A program made the position numbers and the translations under genes. A stretch of 64,000 bases of DNA, from NCBI RefSeq assembly GCF_013978595.1, contig NZ_JACDTZ010000001.1, positions 1,488,001 through 1,552,000 of the forward strand, written 5' to 3'. Shown here one piece after another: positions 57,401-64,000 of the stretch. Within the stretch, counting starts at the first letter, position 1. Each line of letters opens with the position of its first letter. The DNA comes from Corynebacterium haematomassiliense (GTDB taxonomy: Bacteria; Actinomycetota; Actinomycetes; Mycobacteriales; Mycobacteriaceae). Under the pieces are notes generated by a model, which was not told the origin of the DNA, made no database searches, and was given only the letters and a program-made list of their open reading frames with translations.

Positions 57401-59146
57401 GGAGCGGCCGTGGTTGCGCTTGGCCAGCGAGCGCGCGACCGGGATCAGGTCGGCGTCGGCGCGGCCCTCGAGGAAGTCCGCGAGCACACCGGCGGCTTCC
57501 TTGCGCCGCGACGGCAACAGCCCAGACACCGGCAGCGCCGCCACGGAAACGCCCTCGAAGGCGGGCTCATCCTCGACCACGTCGAAGTCGTAGTCGGCCG
57601 GGTCGAAGTCGGCCACGACCACGTGCGCGTTGGTGCCGCCGAAGCCGAAGCCGGAGATACCGGCGACGCGGCGGCCGGAGTAGCGCGGCCACTCGCGCGG
57701 GTCCTGGACGACCTCGATGCGCTCGGCGTCGAAGTCCACGTAGTGGTTCGGTGCGGCGAAGTTGATGGACTCCGGGATCGTGTCGTGCTTGAGCGCCTCG
57801 AGCACCTTGATCAGCGCCACCACGCCGGCGGCGGATTCGGAGTGGCCGATGTTGGACTTCGCCGAGCCCAGCAGCAGCGGCTGGTAAGCCTCGCGCCCGC
57901 GGCCGAGCACCTCGCCCAGCGCGGTGGCCTCGATCGGATCGCCGAGGATGGTGCCGGTGCCGTGAGCTTCGACCAGGTCCACCTGGTGCGGGTCCACGCC
58001 GGCGTCGGCGTAGGCGCGGCGCAAAACGTCCACCTGCGCCTCCGGGTTCGGGGCGGTTAGCCCGTTGGAGTGGCCGTCGGAGTTGGTCGCCGACCCCTTG
58101 ATCACGGCCAAGATGTTGTCACCATCGCGCACGGCGTCCTCGACGCGCTTGAGCACCACAAAACCTGCGGCATCGGCGCGGACGATGCCGTCAGCGTCGT
58201 CGGAAAAGGCATGGATGCGCCCGGTCGGCGAGATCACGCCGAGCTCCGAAAACGCCAGCGACGCGAACGGGTTGGCCAGGATGTTCACGCCGCCGGCCAG
58301 GGCGACGTCGGCCTCGCCGTCACGAAGCGCACGCACCGCGTGGTGCACCGACACCAGCGACGACGAGCACGCGGTGTCCACGTTCATCGACGGGCCGCGG
58401 AAGTCGAACGCGTACGAGATGCGGTTCGGGATCACGGCGGAGGACGCGCCGGTCAGCGCGTACGGGTGCGCCTCGTTCGGGTCGGCGGCGATGAGCATGC
58501 CGTAGTCGTTGTTGGACGAGCCCACGAACACGCCCACAGGCTCCCCGCGCAGCTCGCTGGGCGCCAAGCCGGCGTCCTCGAGCGCCTCCCACGCCACCTC
58601 GAGCATGATGCGCTGCTGCGGGTCCATGTTCTGCGCCTCGAGCGGGGAGATGCCGAAGAACTCGTGGTCGAAGGACGCGATGCCGTCCATGTAGCCGCCG
58701 TCGGTGTTCTCCTCCGCCATCTTGGTGCGCACCACCGGATCGCCCAGGTACTCGTCCCAGCGGAGCGGGGGAAGCGGGCCGGTGGCGGAGCGGCCGTCGA
58801 TAAGCATCTGCCAGAACTCGTCGTTGTTTTTCGCGCCCGGGAAGCGCCCCGCGGAGCCCACGATCGCGATGTCGTGGGAGCTCGTTGCTTCTCGACGTTC
58901 AACCTCCGGCGCTGCCTGCCTCTGCGCAAGGAGCGCCTGTGCCAGCGCCGTGATGGTCGGGTACTGGTAGGCGACGGTGGGATCAACACGGCGGCCGAGC
59001 TTCTTTTCCAGCTCGCCGGAGAGGATCACCGCATCGCGGGATGCGAGGCCGTAGGTTTCGAGCGGCGTGGTCGGGTCCACCGAGTCGACGCCGGTGGCGC
59101 CCTCGACCCAACTGGTGAGCCACTGGATCAGTTGATGCTCGTTCAT
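54437..59146 (-). CDS. pks13: Pks13, mycolic acid condensing polyketide synthase
   Basis: This 1,569-residue enzyme condenses the meromycoloyl chain with the carboxylated alpha chain. Domains in order: N-terminal acyl carrier (Ser36 in YGLASRDAV), ketosynthase (Cys260 in DTACSSSLVSVHHA, then HGTGTILGDPIE), acyltransferase (Ser710 in GMSMGEIAAAYGAGG), second carrier (Ser1148 in DLGLDSLMGMRI), and thioesterase (Ser1376 in GWSFGGALAYEVA). All active-site residues are present. It is shorter than the mycobacterial enzyme (about 1,730), mostly in linkers. It lies 35 nt after fadD32. Confidence 0.96.
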   Translation of the reverse strand: MNEHQLIQWLTSWVEGATGVDSVDPTTPLETYGLASRDAVILSGELEKKLGRRVDPTVAYQYPTITALAQALLAQRQAAPEVERREATSSHDIAIVGSAGRFPGAKNNDEFWQMLIDGRSATGPLPPLRWDEYLGDPVVRTKMAEENTDGGYMDGIASFDHEFFGISPLEAQNMDPQQRIMLEVAWEALEDAGLAPSELRGEPVGVFVGSSNNDYGMLIAADPNEAHPYALTGASSAVIPNRISYAFDFRGPSMNVDTACSSSLVSVHHAVRALRDGEADVALAGGVNILANPFASLAFSELGVISPTGRIHAFSDDADGIVRADAAGFVVLKRVEDAVRDGDNILAVIKGSATNSDGHSNGLTAPNPEAQVDVLRRAYADAGVDPHQVDLVEAHGTGTILGDPIEATALGEVLGRGREAYQPLLLGSAKSNIGHSESAAGVVALIKVLEALKHDTIPESINFAAPNHYVDFDAERIEVVQDPREWPRYSGRRVAGISGFGFGGTNAHVVVADFDPADYDFDVVEDEPAFEGVSVAALPVSGLLPSRRKEAAGVLADFLEGRADADLIPVARSLAKRNHGRSAAVVQASSVEEAVRRLRQVADGKIGPGIAVADAPTPMGPVFVYSGFGSQHRKMAKELIARSPLFARRMRELDEMVQFQAGWSMLEIIENDELTYDTENGQVTITAIQIAQTDLLAAAGITPAATMGMSMGEIAAAYGAGGLSAEECILVATARARLMGEGEAMIAGTEQEGAMAVVELSREELAEFVEKHEQARGVEPAVYAGPGMTTVGGPGKAVDYVVAALEAEEKFARKLNVRGAGHTSALDPIMGDLAGEIAGLDARPLTVPLFSSVDRGEVYQPGQIVHDDQYFLRMTRQPVYFQDATEAAFNAGHTTLVEITPNPVALMGMMNTAFAAGKPDAQLLYTTKRKVDELESLLDLAAKLYVGGMGVDFGAFYGAGDVVQAPKTVFKQVDHWTPARPSSSRASLLGSRVRLPGGEVAFSTAADQIFSPHQLIESAAAEVSPDARVVATEEHGYLPADGEVTTVVASSLGGVSIKVFDGATLLAEGFASTIDRAPVQGVMEQPLDDEPSVDNAPEEDTETDAVRWDPNSGESVADRLRDIVSESMGYDAADLPDELPLIDLGLDSLMGMRIKNRVENDFQIPPLQVQTLRDASVADVIRIVEDAVAGKTDAPQPLAYNDEARDPAAAAEKTQGVGVAPRDASERMVFGAWAKYAGAAAAGVTSELPSISKEQAAEIAAHLTERSGIEVTADDVLGAETLEPLANLVREGLETPVDGNIRVFRDGDAEVSPVFVFHPAGGSSSVYAPLARRLDDNVPVYGVERLEGSLEERAAEYVKDIERIADGRKVVLAGWSFGGALAYEVAHQLGNDKIDYIALLDTTQPSEPIPDTLEETKARWGRYAAFAKETYGLEFEVPYELLETAGEDALLQMLTEFLATTDASEHGLAAGVLEHQRASFVDNQILNHLDFTRWADVQVPVLLFRAERMHDGAIQLEPNYAHIDEDGGWGAIVDDLTIVHLPGDHLAVVDEPAVGIVGQHMNAWIEGKR

Positions 59147-59181
59147 AACAGTTCAGAGTATCGGCCCATCCGGGCTTTTCG

Positions 59182-60999
59182 TTACTCCGCTGCAGCGTGT
59201 TCGCGTTCGGTGAACTGCTTCGCATTGACGCGGCGGGCGATCTTGCCTGCGGTGGAGCGGGCCACACCGCCCGGCGCGCGGAACTCCACGACCTCCGGCG
59301 AGATGCCGTGGTTGGTGGTGATGGCGGAACGGATGGCGTCCTCGGCGGCGGCGTCGCCTTCCTCGGTTGCGCCGTCGGCGCGCTCGGCGAGGATGATCAG
59401 GCGCTCCACGTCGTCGCCCGGCACGGCGAACGCGGCGACGGAGTCCTTGCGCACGTGGTCGGAGGCCTCCATCGCGGTGGCCTCGATGTCCTGCGGGTAG
59501 TGGTTGCGGCCCGCCACGACGACGAGGTCTTTCACGCGCCCGGTGAGGTAGAGGTGGTTGTCCAGCACGGTGCCCAAGTCGCCGGTGGCGCACCAGTTGT
59601 CCTTCGGCAGGCCGTCCTGGATGGTGGCTCCGATGGTGTTGCGGAAGGTCGCCTCGGTTTCCTCCGGGCGGTCCAGGTAGCCGGCGGCGACGTTGTTGCC
59701 GTTGACCCAAATCTCGCCGATCTCGCCTTCGGGCAGCTCGTTTTTGGTCTCGGTGTCCACGATGGCGAAGTGCATCCACTTCGCCGGCTGGCCGATGGAC
59801 GCCATGGGCACGCCGCCTTCGGCGGGCACGGCCTTGCCGTCGGCGAGTGCTTCGCGGTCGAATTCAATGAACTTCGGGCGCTCCTCGGTGCGGTCCGTGG
59901 ACACCAGCAGTGTGGCCTCCGCCAGGCCGTAGGAGGGGCGCAGCACCGTGCGGTCCAGGCCGGACTCGCCGAACGCGCCGACGAAGGCCTCCACGCCCGG
60001 CTTGGTCACGGACTCGGAGCCGATGAGGATGCAGTGCACGCCGGAGAAGTCGTACTGGTCCGGGGTCTCCGGCGCCGCGTAGCGGGCGGCCAGATCCAGC
60101 GCGAAGTTGGGGATGCAGGAGTAAATGTGCACGTCGGCCGGGTCGTCGTCGCGCCGCGAAAGCATGTCCACCCAGCGCTTCGGGTTCTGCAGGAAGTCGC
60201 GCGGGCTCATGATCTCCAGCACCTGGCCCAGCACGACGCCGACCACGGCGACGATGACGCCCATGTCGTGGTGCTGCGGCAGCCAGGTTGGGATGCGCAT
60301 GGGCGCTTCGAAGCGCAGCGCCTCGTTGATCTGGAGTACGTCGGTGACCAGCGCTTCGTTGGTGATCATCACGCCGGCCGGGTTGCGGGTGGAGCCGGAG
60401 GTGTACTGCAAGAAGCAGATGGCGCCGGCGGTGTCCTCGCCCTCTGCCGGGGTGATGGGCTGCCAGGACTCTGCGAGCGTGTCCGGCAGGGAGTCCGCGG
60501 CGATAATGCGGGGGCGCTCGGCAGCCGGGCGGTCGGCGAAGTAGGCGCGCACGGCAGGGGCGCCGGCGGAGTTGGTCACCACGAGCCGCGCGTTGGCGTC
60601 GTCGAGCACGGCGCGCAGGTGGGCCTCATGGCCGGGCTCGTTCGGGTCGTACAGCGGCACCGGAGCCAGGCCTGCGTACAGCGCGCCCATGAAGGCGAAG
60701 AGGTACTCGGCGGAGTTCGGGGCCATAATCGCCACGCGTTCCCCCGGCTCGCCTACCTGGGCGAGGCGCGCGGCGACGGCCTTGATGCGTGTGTTGACCT
60801 GCGTGCGGGTGAACTCGCGCGCCTCGCCTTCCGGGTTGGAGGTGAAGTCCCAGTCACGGATGTTCACCGCGTCGCCGCCGCCGGTGGCCAGGTGGGCCTG
60901 GTAGATCGTCTCGCTCAGGCGCGGGAGGGTGAAGTGCTCCGGGAGCGCGATTTGGCCGTCATCGTCGAAAAATTGCGCGATGAGCTGCTGAAGATCCAT
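59182..60999 (-). CDS. fadD32: FadD32, fatty acyl-AMP ligase for mycolate synthesis
   Basis: This 605-residue ligase activates the meromycolic acid as acyl-AMP and loads it on Pks13. The AMP-binding core is FLQYTSGSTRNPAGVMI near residue 190, with WLPQHHDMGVI, the late motif YGLAEATLLV and the ATP-binding CATGDLG...RVKDLVVVAGRNHYP. The fatty acyl-AMP ligase class is supported by its partners and length. AAGGAG stands 8 nt before the ATG. Confidence 0.95.
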   Translation of the reverse strand: MDLQQLIAQFFDDDGQIALPEHFTLPRLSETIYQAHLATGGGDAVNIRDWDFTSNPEGEAREFTRTQVNTRIKAVAARLAQVGEPGERVAIMAPNSAEYLFAFMGALYAGLAPVPLYDPNEPGHEAHLRAVLDDANARLVVTNSAGAPAVRAYFADRPAAERPRIIAADSLPDTLAESWQPITPAEGEDTAGAICFLQYTSGSTRNPAGVMITNEALVTDVLQINEALRFEAPMRIPTWLPQHHDMGVIVAVVGVVLGQVLEIMSPRDFLQNPKRWVDMLSRRDDDPADVHIYSCIPNFALDLAARYAAPETPDQYDFSGVHCILIGSESVTKPGVEAFVGAFGESGLDRTVLRPSYGLAEATLLVSTDRTEERPKFIEFDREALADGKAVPAEGGVPMASIGQPAKWMHFAIVDTETKNELPEGEIGEIWVNGNNVAAGYLDRPEETEATFRNTIGATIQDGLPKDNWCATGDLGTVLDNHLYLTGRVKDLVVVAGRNHYPQDIEATAMEASDHVRKDSVAAFAVPGDDVERLIILAERADGATEEGDAAAEDAIRSAITTNHGISPEVVEFRAPGGVARSTAGKIARRVNAKQFTEREHAAAE

Positions 61000-61035
61000 A
61001 CCCGTAACTCCTTTTCAGGACAAAATGATTTTGGA

Positions 61036-61992
61036 CTACAAACTGTCTACCACGTTCTGGACCCAACCTACAGTCCATTCCGGCGTGGTGGTCCCGGGGA
61101 TGACGGCCGGATTGGTCGCGTACATGGCGTGATTGCCGTTCGCCGCAATGAGCGCGTGAGCCCGGTCGATGGCGTTACCCACACCCTTCGGCGCGTCGCA
61201 GACCGTGTCGTCCGGCGCGCAGATCTCAAACGCGCGGTCCTCAACCAGGCCGAAGCCGCCAGGACGCGGGCCGGTCATGGTCGCGCCCGGGGTGACCCGG
61301 TCCACAAGCCCCTGCAGCGGCTGCATGACAATTTCCGCGCCCACGCCGCCGACCTCGGCGCCCGGGTTGACGCCCACGCCGTTTTCACGCCGGCCGTCCG
61401 CGATCATCACCGCGCCCAGCAGCCGCTCCGGGTCGATCGGCCCTTCGCTGTTGCCGATCTTGGACGCCACGTCGCCCACAATCACCGCACCCTGGGAGAA
61501 CCCGGCGACGATGAACTTTGTCGACGGGCACGTCTCCGCCACAAACCTCAGCTCGCCCGACAGTTTGGCGGTGCCCTCGGCGCGCGAGTCGTCGTAGGTC
61601 ATCTCGGCGCGCCCGTGCGCCGTCTGGATGTTCCTGAACTGCGCGGTGTACGGCACCGTGAACACGCGCACGTGGTTGATGTCGTACATCTGCTGTAGCG
61701 GCTGGGTGATCGAGAGCATGAAGCTCGCCGGGTTGGCCGAGGGCGCGAACGGGTCATCGTCTGCCGCGGACTCCCAGGTGCCGGGCACGGAGACGAACTC
61801 GACCGCAGGGCACCAGTCCGGCTCCACCGCCTGCGACTCCGAGGGTTCCTCAGGCGCCTCGGAGGTCGCCAACGGCCCGTCCGCGGACGGCAGCCCGGTC
61901 TCGCCGGAACGCCACTGGTAGATCCCCAGACCGATCAAGGACAGCACCACAATCACTGCGGCGACGACAAATACGTTGCGCGATGCGCGCAT
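61036..61992 (-). CDS. Cutinase-like envelope esterase (Rv3802c/Culp6-like)
   Basis: This 318-residue serine esterase has one N-terminal membrane anchor (VFVVAAVIVVLSLIGLGIY), a Ser/Glu/Pro-rich linker, and a cutinase domain with nucleophile motif VAGFSQGAVIVGD, the acid site CAPDDTVCDAPKG between two Cys, and the His in ANGNHAMYATN. Homologs lie between fadD32 and mycolyltransferases in all mycolate producers and are thought to be lipases important for the mycomembrane. The gap to fadD32 is 36 nt. Confidence 0.9.
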   Translation of the reverse strand: MRASRNVFVVAAVIVVLSLIGLGIYQWRSGETGLPSADGPLATSEAPEEPSESQAVEPDWCPAVEFVSVPGTWESAADDDPFAPSANPASFMLSITQPLQQMYDINHVRVFTVPYTAQFRNIQTAHGRAEMTYDDSRAEGTAKLSGELRFVAETCPSTKFIVAGFSQGAVIVGDVASKIGNSEGPIDPERLLGAVMIADGRRENGVGVNPGAEVGGVGAEIVMQPLQGLVDRVTPGATMTGPRPGGFGLVEDRAFEICAPDDTVCDAPKGVGNAIDRAHALIAANGNHAMYATNPAVIPGTTTPEWTVGWVQNVVDSL

Positions 61993-62016
61993 GAGCCCAG
62001 GCTCCCTTCTGTACTG

Positions 62017-62508
62017 CTAGGAGCAGAGGTTGGCGCGTGCGGTGTCGCTGATCAGCGCCGCCACGCCCGCCGCATCCATGTCGGTGCGGCGCTGCTCCAC
62101 AAGCTGGCCTGCCACCGCGTCGCGGGTGATCAGGTCGTCCGCGCATACGGTAGCCCCGGTGGCTGTGAGCTGGTCTTCAATCCCGTCGACGTTGACTCCG
62201 CTTTCCCTTAGGGTGGCCAGGTAGGCCTCCTCCTGCGGGGAGAATGCGCTGGCCTGCTCGGGCACGTCGGTCACCTCGCGGGCCGGTTGGTCGTCGGCGC
62301 GTTTGCCTTGCGACGGCACAACTGCCGACGACGACGGCGCCACCGACGATGACGCAGTTTCCGTCTCGGATTCAGTTTCCGCCTCAGTGGTCTCGCTGGC
62401 CACCGTCGGGGTCTCCGTCACGTCGTCGGAGTCCACAGTGGCGCCTCCGCAGGCGGCCAGGGCGACGGCGGCAGCGGCCGTCGCAAAGCAGAATGCAACC
62501 TTGCGCAC
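62017..62508 (-). CDS. DUF732 family lipoprotein
   Basis: This 163-residue protein has a lipoprotein signal with lipobox ALAAC (Cys20), then a low-complexity Thr/Glu/Ser linker of about 70 residues, and a C-terminal helical DUF732-like domain (EEAYLATLRESGVNVDGI) with two Cys (VCADD and NLCS) that may pair. Function unknown. The GTG start shares one base with the mycolyltransferase stop (TAGTG). The same small gene lies here in C. glutamicum (cg3181, from memory). Confidence 0.82.
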   Translation of the reverse strand: MRKVAFCFATAAAAVALAACGGATVDSDDVTETPTVASETTEAETESETETASSSVAPSSSAVVPSQGKRADDQPAREVTDVPEQASAFSPQEEAYLATLRESGVNVDGIEDQLTATGATVCADDLITRDAVAGQLVEQRRTDMDAAGVAALISDTARANLCS

Positions 62509-64000
62509 TACTTCTTCCTCACGTTGACGTTGCCGTTGACCTGCTCAATCGTGCCGTGCTGGAAGTCGATGGTCAGGCCGCCGGCCTGGATCTTCTCCAT
62601 GTCCTTCACCGGCCAGCCCAGCTCGCCCTGCTCGTAGCCGCGCCTGCCCCACTCGTCGAAGATGTCGCCGGTGAGGATGGTGTGCGCGCCCGTGGCCGCG
62701 GACCAGTAGATGTTGCCGTGCTCGAACGGCTGAAAGAAGCCGCCCTTGACCGCGATTTCGTTGCCGGTCGGGTACCCCAGCTCAGAGGTTGCGGTGCCGA
62801 TCTCGCCGTACTTCTCCGCGATCGCACCGTGGACGATGAAGTGCTTGCCGTCCGGGTTGCGGGTGAGGAAGCCGCCCTGGAACTTCTGCACGTAGCCCTG
62901 GCCCACCTGGTTCGCCTCGGCCACCGGGTACTTCAGGTCGCCGCCCTCGTAGCCGTTCTCACCCCACGCGGCGAACATGTCGCCCGGGATGGCGTACGCG
63001 CCGGTCTGCGGGGTCCAGTAGACGGAGCCGTGCTGGAAGTGCACGAAGCGGCCCACGCCGTCAGGCGCCGGCGTCTCACCCGTGACCGGGAAGCCCAGCC
63101 AGCCCGCCGGGCCGCCGAGCGCGTTGTACTTGGCAAGGATCGCGCCGAACAGCGCGTGCGCGCCGGTGTCCGGGGACCAGAAGGCGGTGCCGCCGCGGAA
63201 GTCCTGGGCCTTGCCCTTGGTGTCCTTGCCCGCGTCGTACTCGTCGTTGACGCAGGAGCCGATCGTGCCGGACTTGGTGGCCTCCGCGATCGCGCCGACC
63301 GGGGTGCACTTGGAGCCGCGGTCCGCCTCCGGCACCTCCAGCGCGTTGGCCATGTACGGCCAGGCCTGCGCCATCTCGAACTGCCAGTACTCCCAAGAGT
63401 GCACGCCTGACGGGCGGAAGCGCACGATCGGCTTCACCGGGGTGCGGGAGGCGTAGTCCACGAACGTCTGGGTGGACAGGCGCGACAGCACCTCCAGGCC
63501 GATGCCGGCCGGGTTCGCCTGGCCCTTGGCCACAGACTCCGGGTTGCCAAAGTCGTCGCGGCCCGAGCCTGCGGAGACGTAGACCGTCATGTCCTTCAGG
63601 TTCTCGATGCCCAGCTTCGGGTCGTGGTCGATCCAGTCCTGCGAGCCCAGCGGGCCCCACATCGCCTCGGCGTTGTAGCCGCCGGCGTCCAACTGCGCCG
63701 CCTTGATCGCGGTGGGCATGCCGGTGGTGGTGGTGTCGAGGTAGCCGGAGAAGGAGCCGACGAACTTGAACAGGTTCGGATTACGCTCAGCCAGGTTGAC
63801 CGCGGCGGTGCCGCCCATGGACAGGCCCACCACGGCGCGGGAGCCGTTGGAGCGGAACTCGTTGTTCAGCACCGGGATGAGCTCCTTGGTCAGGAACGTC
63901 TCCCACTTGTAGTGCTTACCGTTGTTCTCGCGCTGCCAGTCGGAGTAGAAGGAGGACTCGCCGCCGACCGGCAGGATCACGTTGACGTTCTTGTCGGCGT
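62508..64000 (-). CDS. cop1: PS1-type mycolyltransferase with LGFP repeats (N-terminus cut by window)
   Basis: This is an antigen-85-type mycolyltransferase missing its N-terminus; about 496 residues are visible. It transfers mycolate from trehalose monomycolate to arabinan or a second trehalose. The esterase domain has the nucleophile motif [13 protein letters not shown] and the late His in [11 protein letters not shown]. The C-terminal 250 residues hold about four LGFP-type repeats (for example [32 protein letters not shown]), which anchor such enzymes to the wall. This layout matches C. glutamicum Cop1/PS1. Confidence 0.9.
   Translation of the reverse strand, partial: ADKNVNVILPVGGESSFYSDWQRENNGKHYKWETFLTKELIPVLNNEFRSNGSRAVVGLSMGGTAAVNLAERNPNLFKFVGSFSGYLDTTTTGMPTAIKAAQLDAGGYNAEAMWGPLGSQDWIDHDPKLGIENLKDMTVYVSAGSGRDDFGNPESVAKGQANPAGIGLEVLSRLSTQTFVDYASRTPVKPIVRFRPSGVHSWEYWQFEMAQAWPYMANALEVPEADRGSKCTPVGAIAEATKSGTIGSCVNDEYDAGKDTKGKAQDFRGGTAFWSPDTGAHALFGAILAKYNALGGPAGWLGFPVTGETPAPDGVGRFVHFQHGSVYWTPQTGAYAIPGDMFAAWGENGYEGGDLKYPVAEANQVGQGYVQKFQGGFLTRNPDGKHFIVHGAIAEKYGEIGTATSELGYPTGNEIAVKGGFFQPFEHGNIYWSAATGAHTILTGDIFDEWGRRGYEQGELGWPVKDMEKIQAGGLTIDFQHGTIEQVNGNVNVRKK

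Noticed and set aside
54467..58060. Very long plus-strand frame (1,197 codons) opposite pks13
   Set aside because: It is the antisense of a fully motif-supported Pks13; high G+C keeps the opposite frame open. Its translation is low-complexity Val/His/Arg/Ala and matches nothing.
1..64000. CRISPR arrays, complete insertion sequences, replication origin, riboswitches
   Set aside because: No regularly spaced direct repeats, no transposase, no dnaA box cluster, and no recognisable riboswitch core were seen on reading through.

Overview
The window is from a high-G+C Corynebacterium. The evidence is a mycolic-acid backbone operon (fadD32-pks13-accD3), an MmpL3/CmpL1 exporter, an AftD arabinosyltransferase, a PS1-type mycolyltransferase, the corynebacterial fpr2-cysIXHDNYZ sulfate cluster, and many genes with a TANNNT box 6-8 nt before the start codon (leaderless transcripts). 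Gene order from about 31 to 49.5 kb follows the Mycobacterium tuberculosis order lpqI - Rv0236A - aftD - Rv0228 - Rv0227c - Rv0226c - Rv0225 - Rv0224c - pckA - trmB - Rv0207c - mmpL3 - Rv0204c, as I recall it. No phage, complete insertion sequence or CRISPR array is visible.

Layout. 1-7.8 kb: assimilatory sulfate reduction (cysZ, cysY, cysN, cysD, cysH, cysX, cysI on the minus strand; fpr2 divergent), with McbR-like operators between the two arms. 7.8-13.7 kb: a membrane esterase, a NarL-type two-component system, then an ABC transporter and a DUF418 protein behind a perfect TACACCC inverted repeat. 13.8-17.4 kb: an asymmetric heterodimeric ABC exporter. 17.4-19.6 kb: small proteins and alaT. 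19.6-21.8 kb: a lower-G+C island with the wreck of a PIN-toxin module and an ABC-F protein preceded by a short leader peptide and hairpin. 21.8-25.6 kb: a glutamate-synthase-like protein, ugd, dcd and tRNA-Gly(CCC). 25.6-29.5 kb: two tandem paralogs of an unrecognised family, a lipase and an SOS-boxed DUF222/HNH protein. 29.5-42.5 kb: envelope genes (VanW, GH3 lipoprotein, AftD, acyltransferase, DUF3068, GT-C-like membrane protein, GT4, methyltransferase), with a Phd/PIN toxin-antitoxin pair inserted between the GT4 and the methyltransferase. 42.6-49.6 kb: pck, trmB, NYN protein, MmpL3-type exporter and YbhN-like protein. 49.6-52.7 kb: a tmsABC-type operon for 10-methyl-branched (tuberculostearic) fatty acids. 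52.7-64 kb: mycolate condensation (AccD3, Pks13, FadD32), a cutinase-like esterase, a DUF732 lipoprotein and a mycolyltransferase cut by the window end.

Together, the right half describes mycolate life history: FadD32 activates the meromycolate, AccD3 carboxylates the alpha branch, Pks13 condenses them, the MmpL protein exports trehalose monomycolate (probably with the acetyltransferase), and the mycolyltransferase attaches it to arabinan built with AftD. The left half supplies reduced sulfur.

The signals least explained by known annotation are: a word GTCGANARGC that recurs about 30 times on both strands, inside and outside genes; a leader-peptide/hairpin switch before the ABC-F gene; two tandem paralogs with conserved Cys/His motifs; a 36-residue amphipathic ORF between accD3 and its terminator; a structured 5' region before a DIP1984-family gene; and a toxin-antitoxin pair translationally coupled to an envelope glycosyltransferase.
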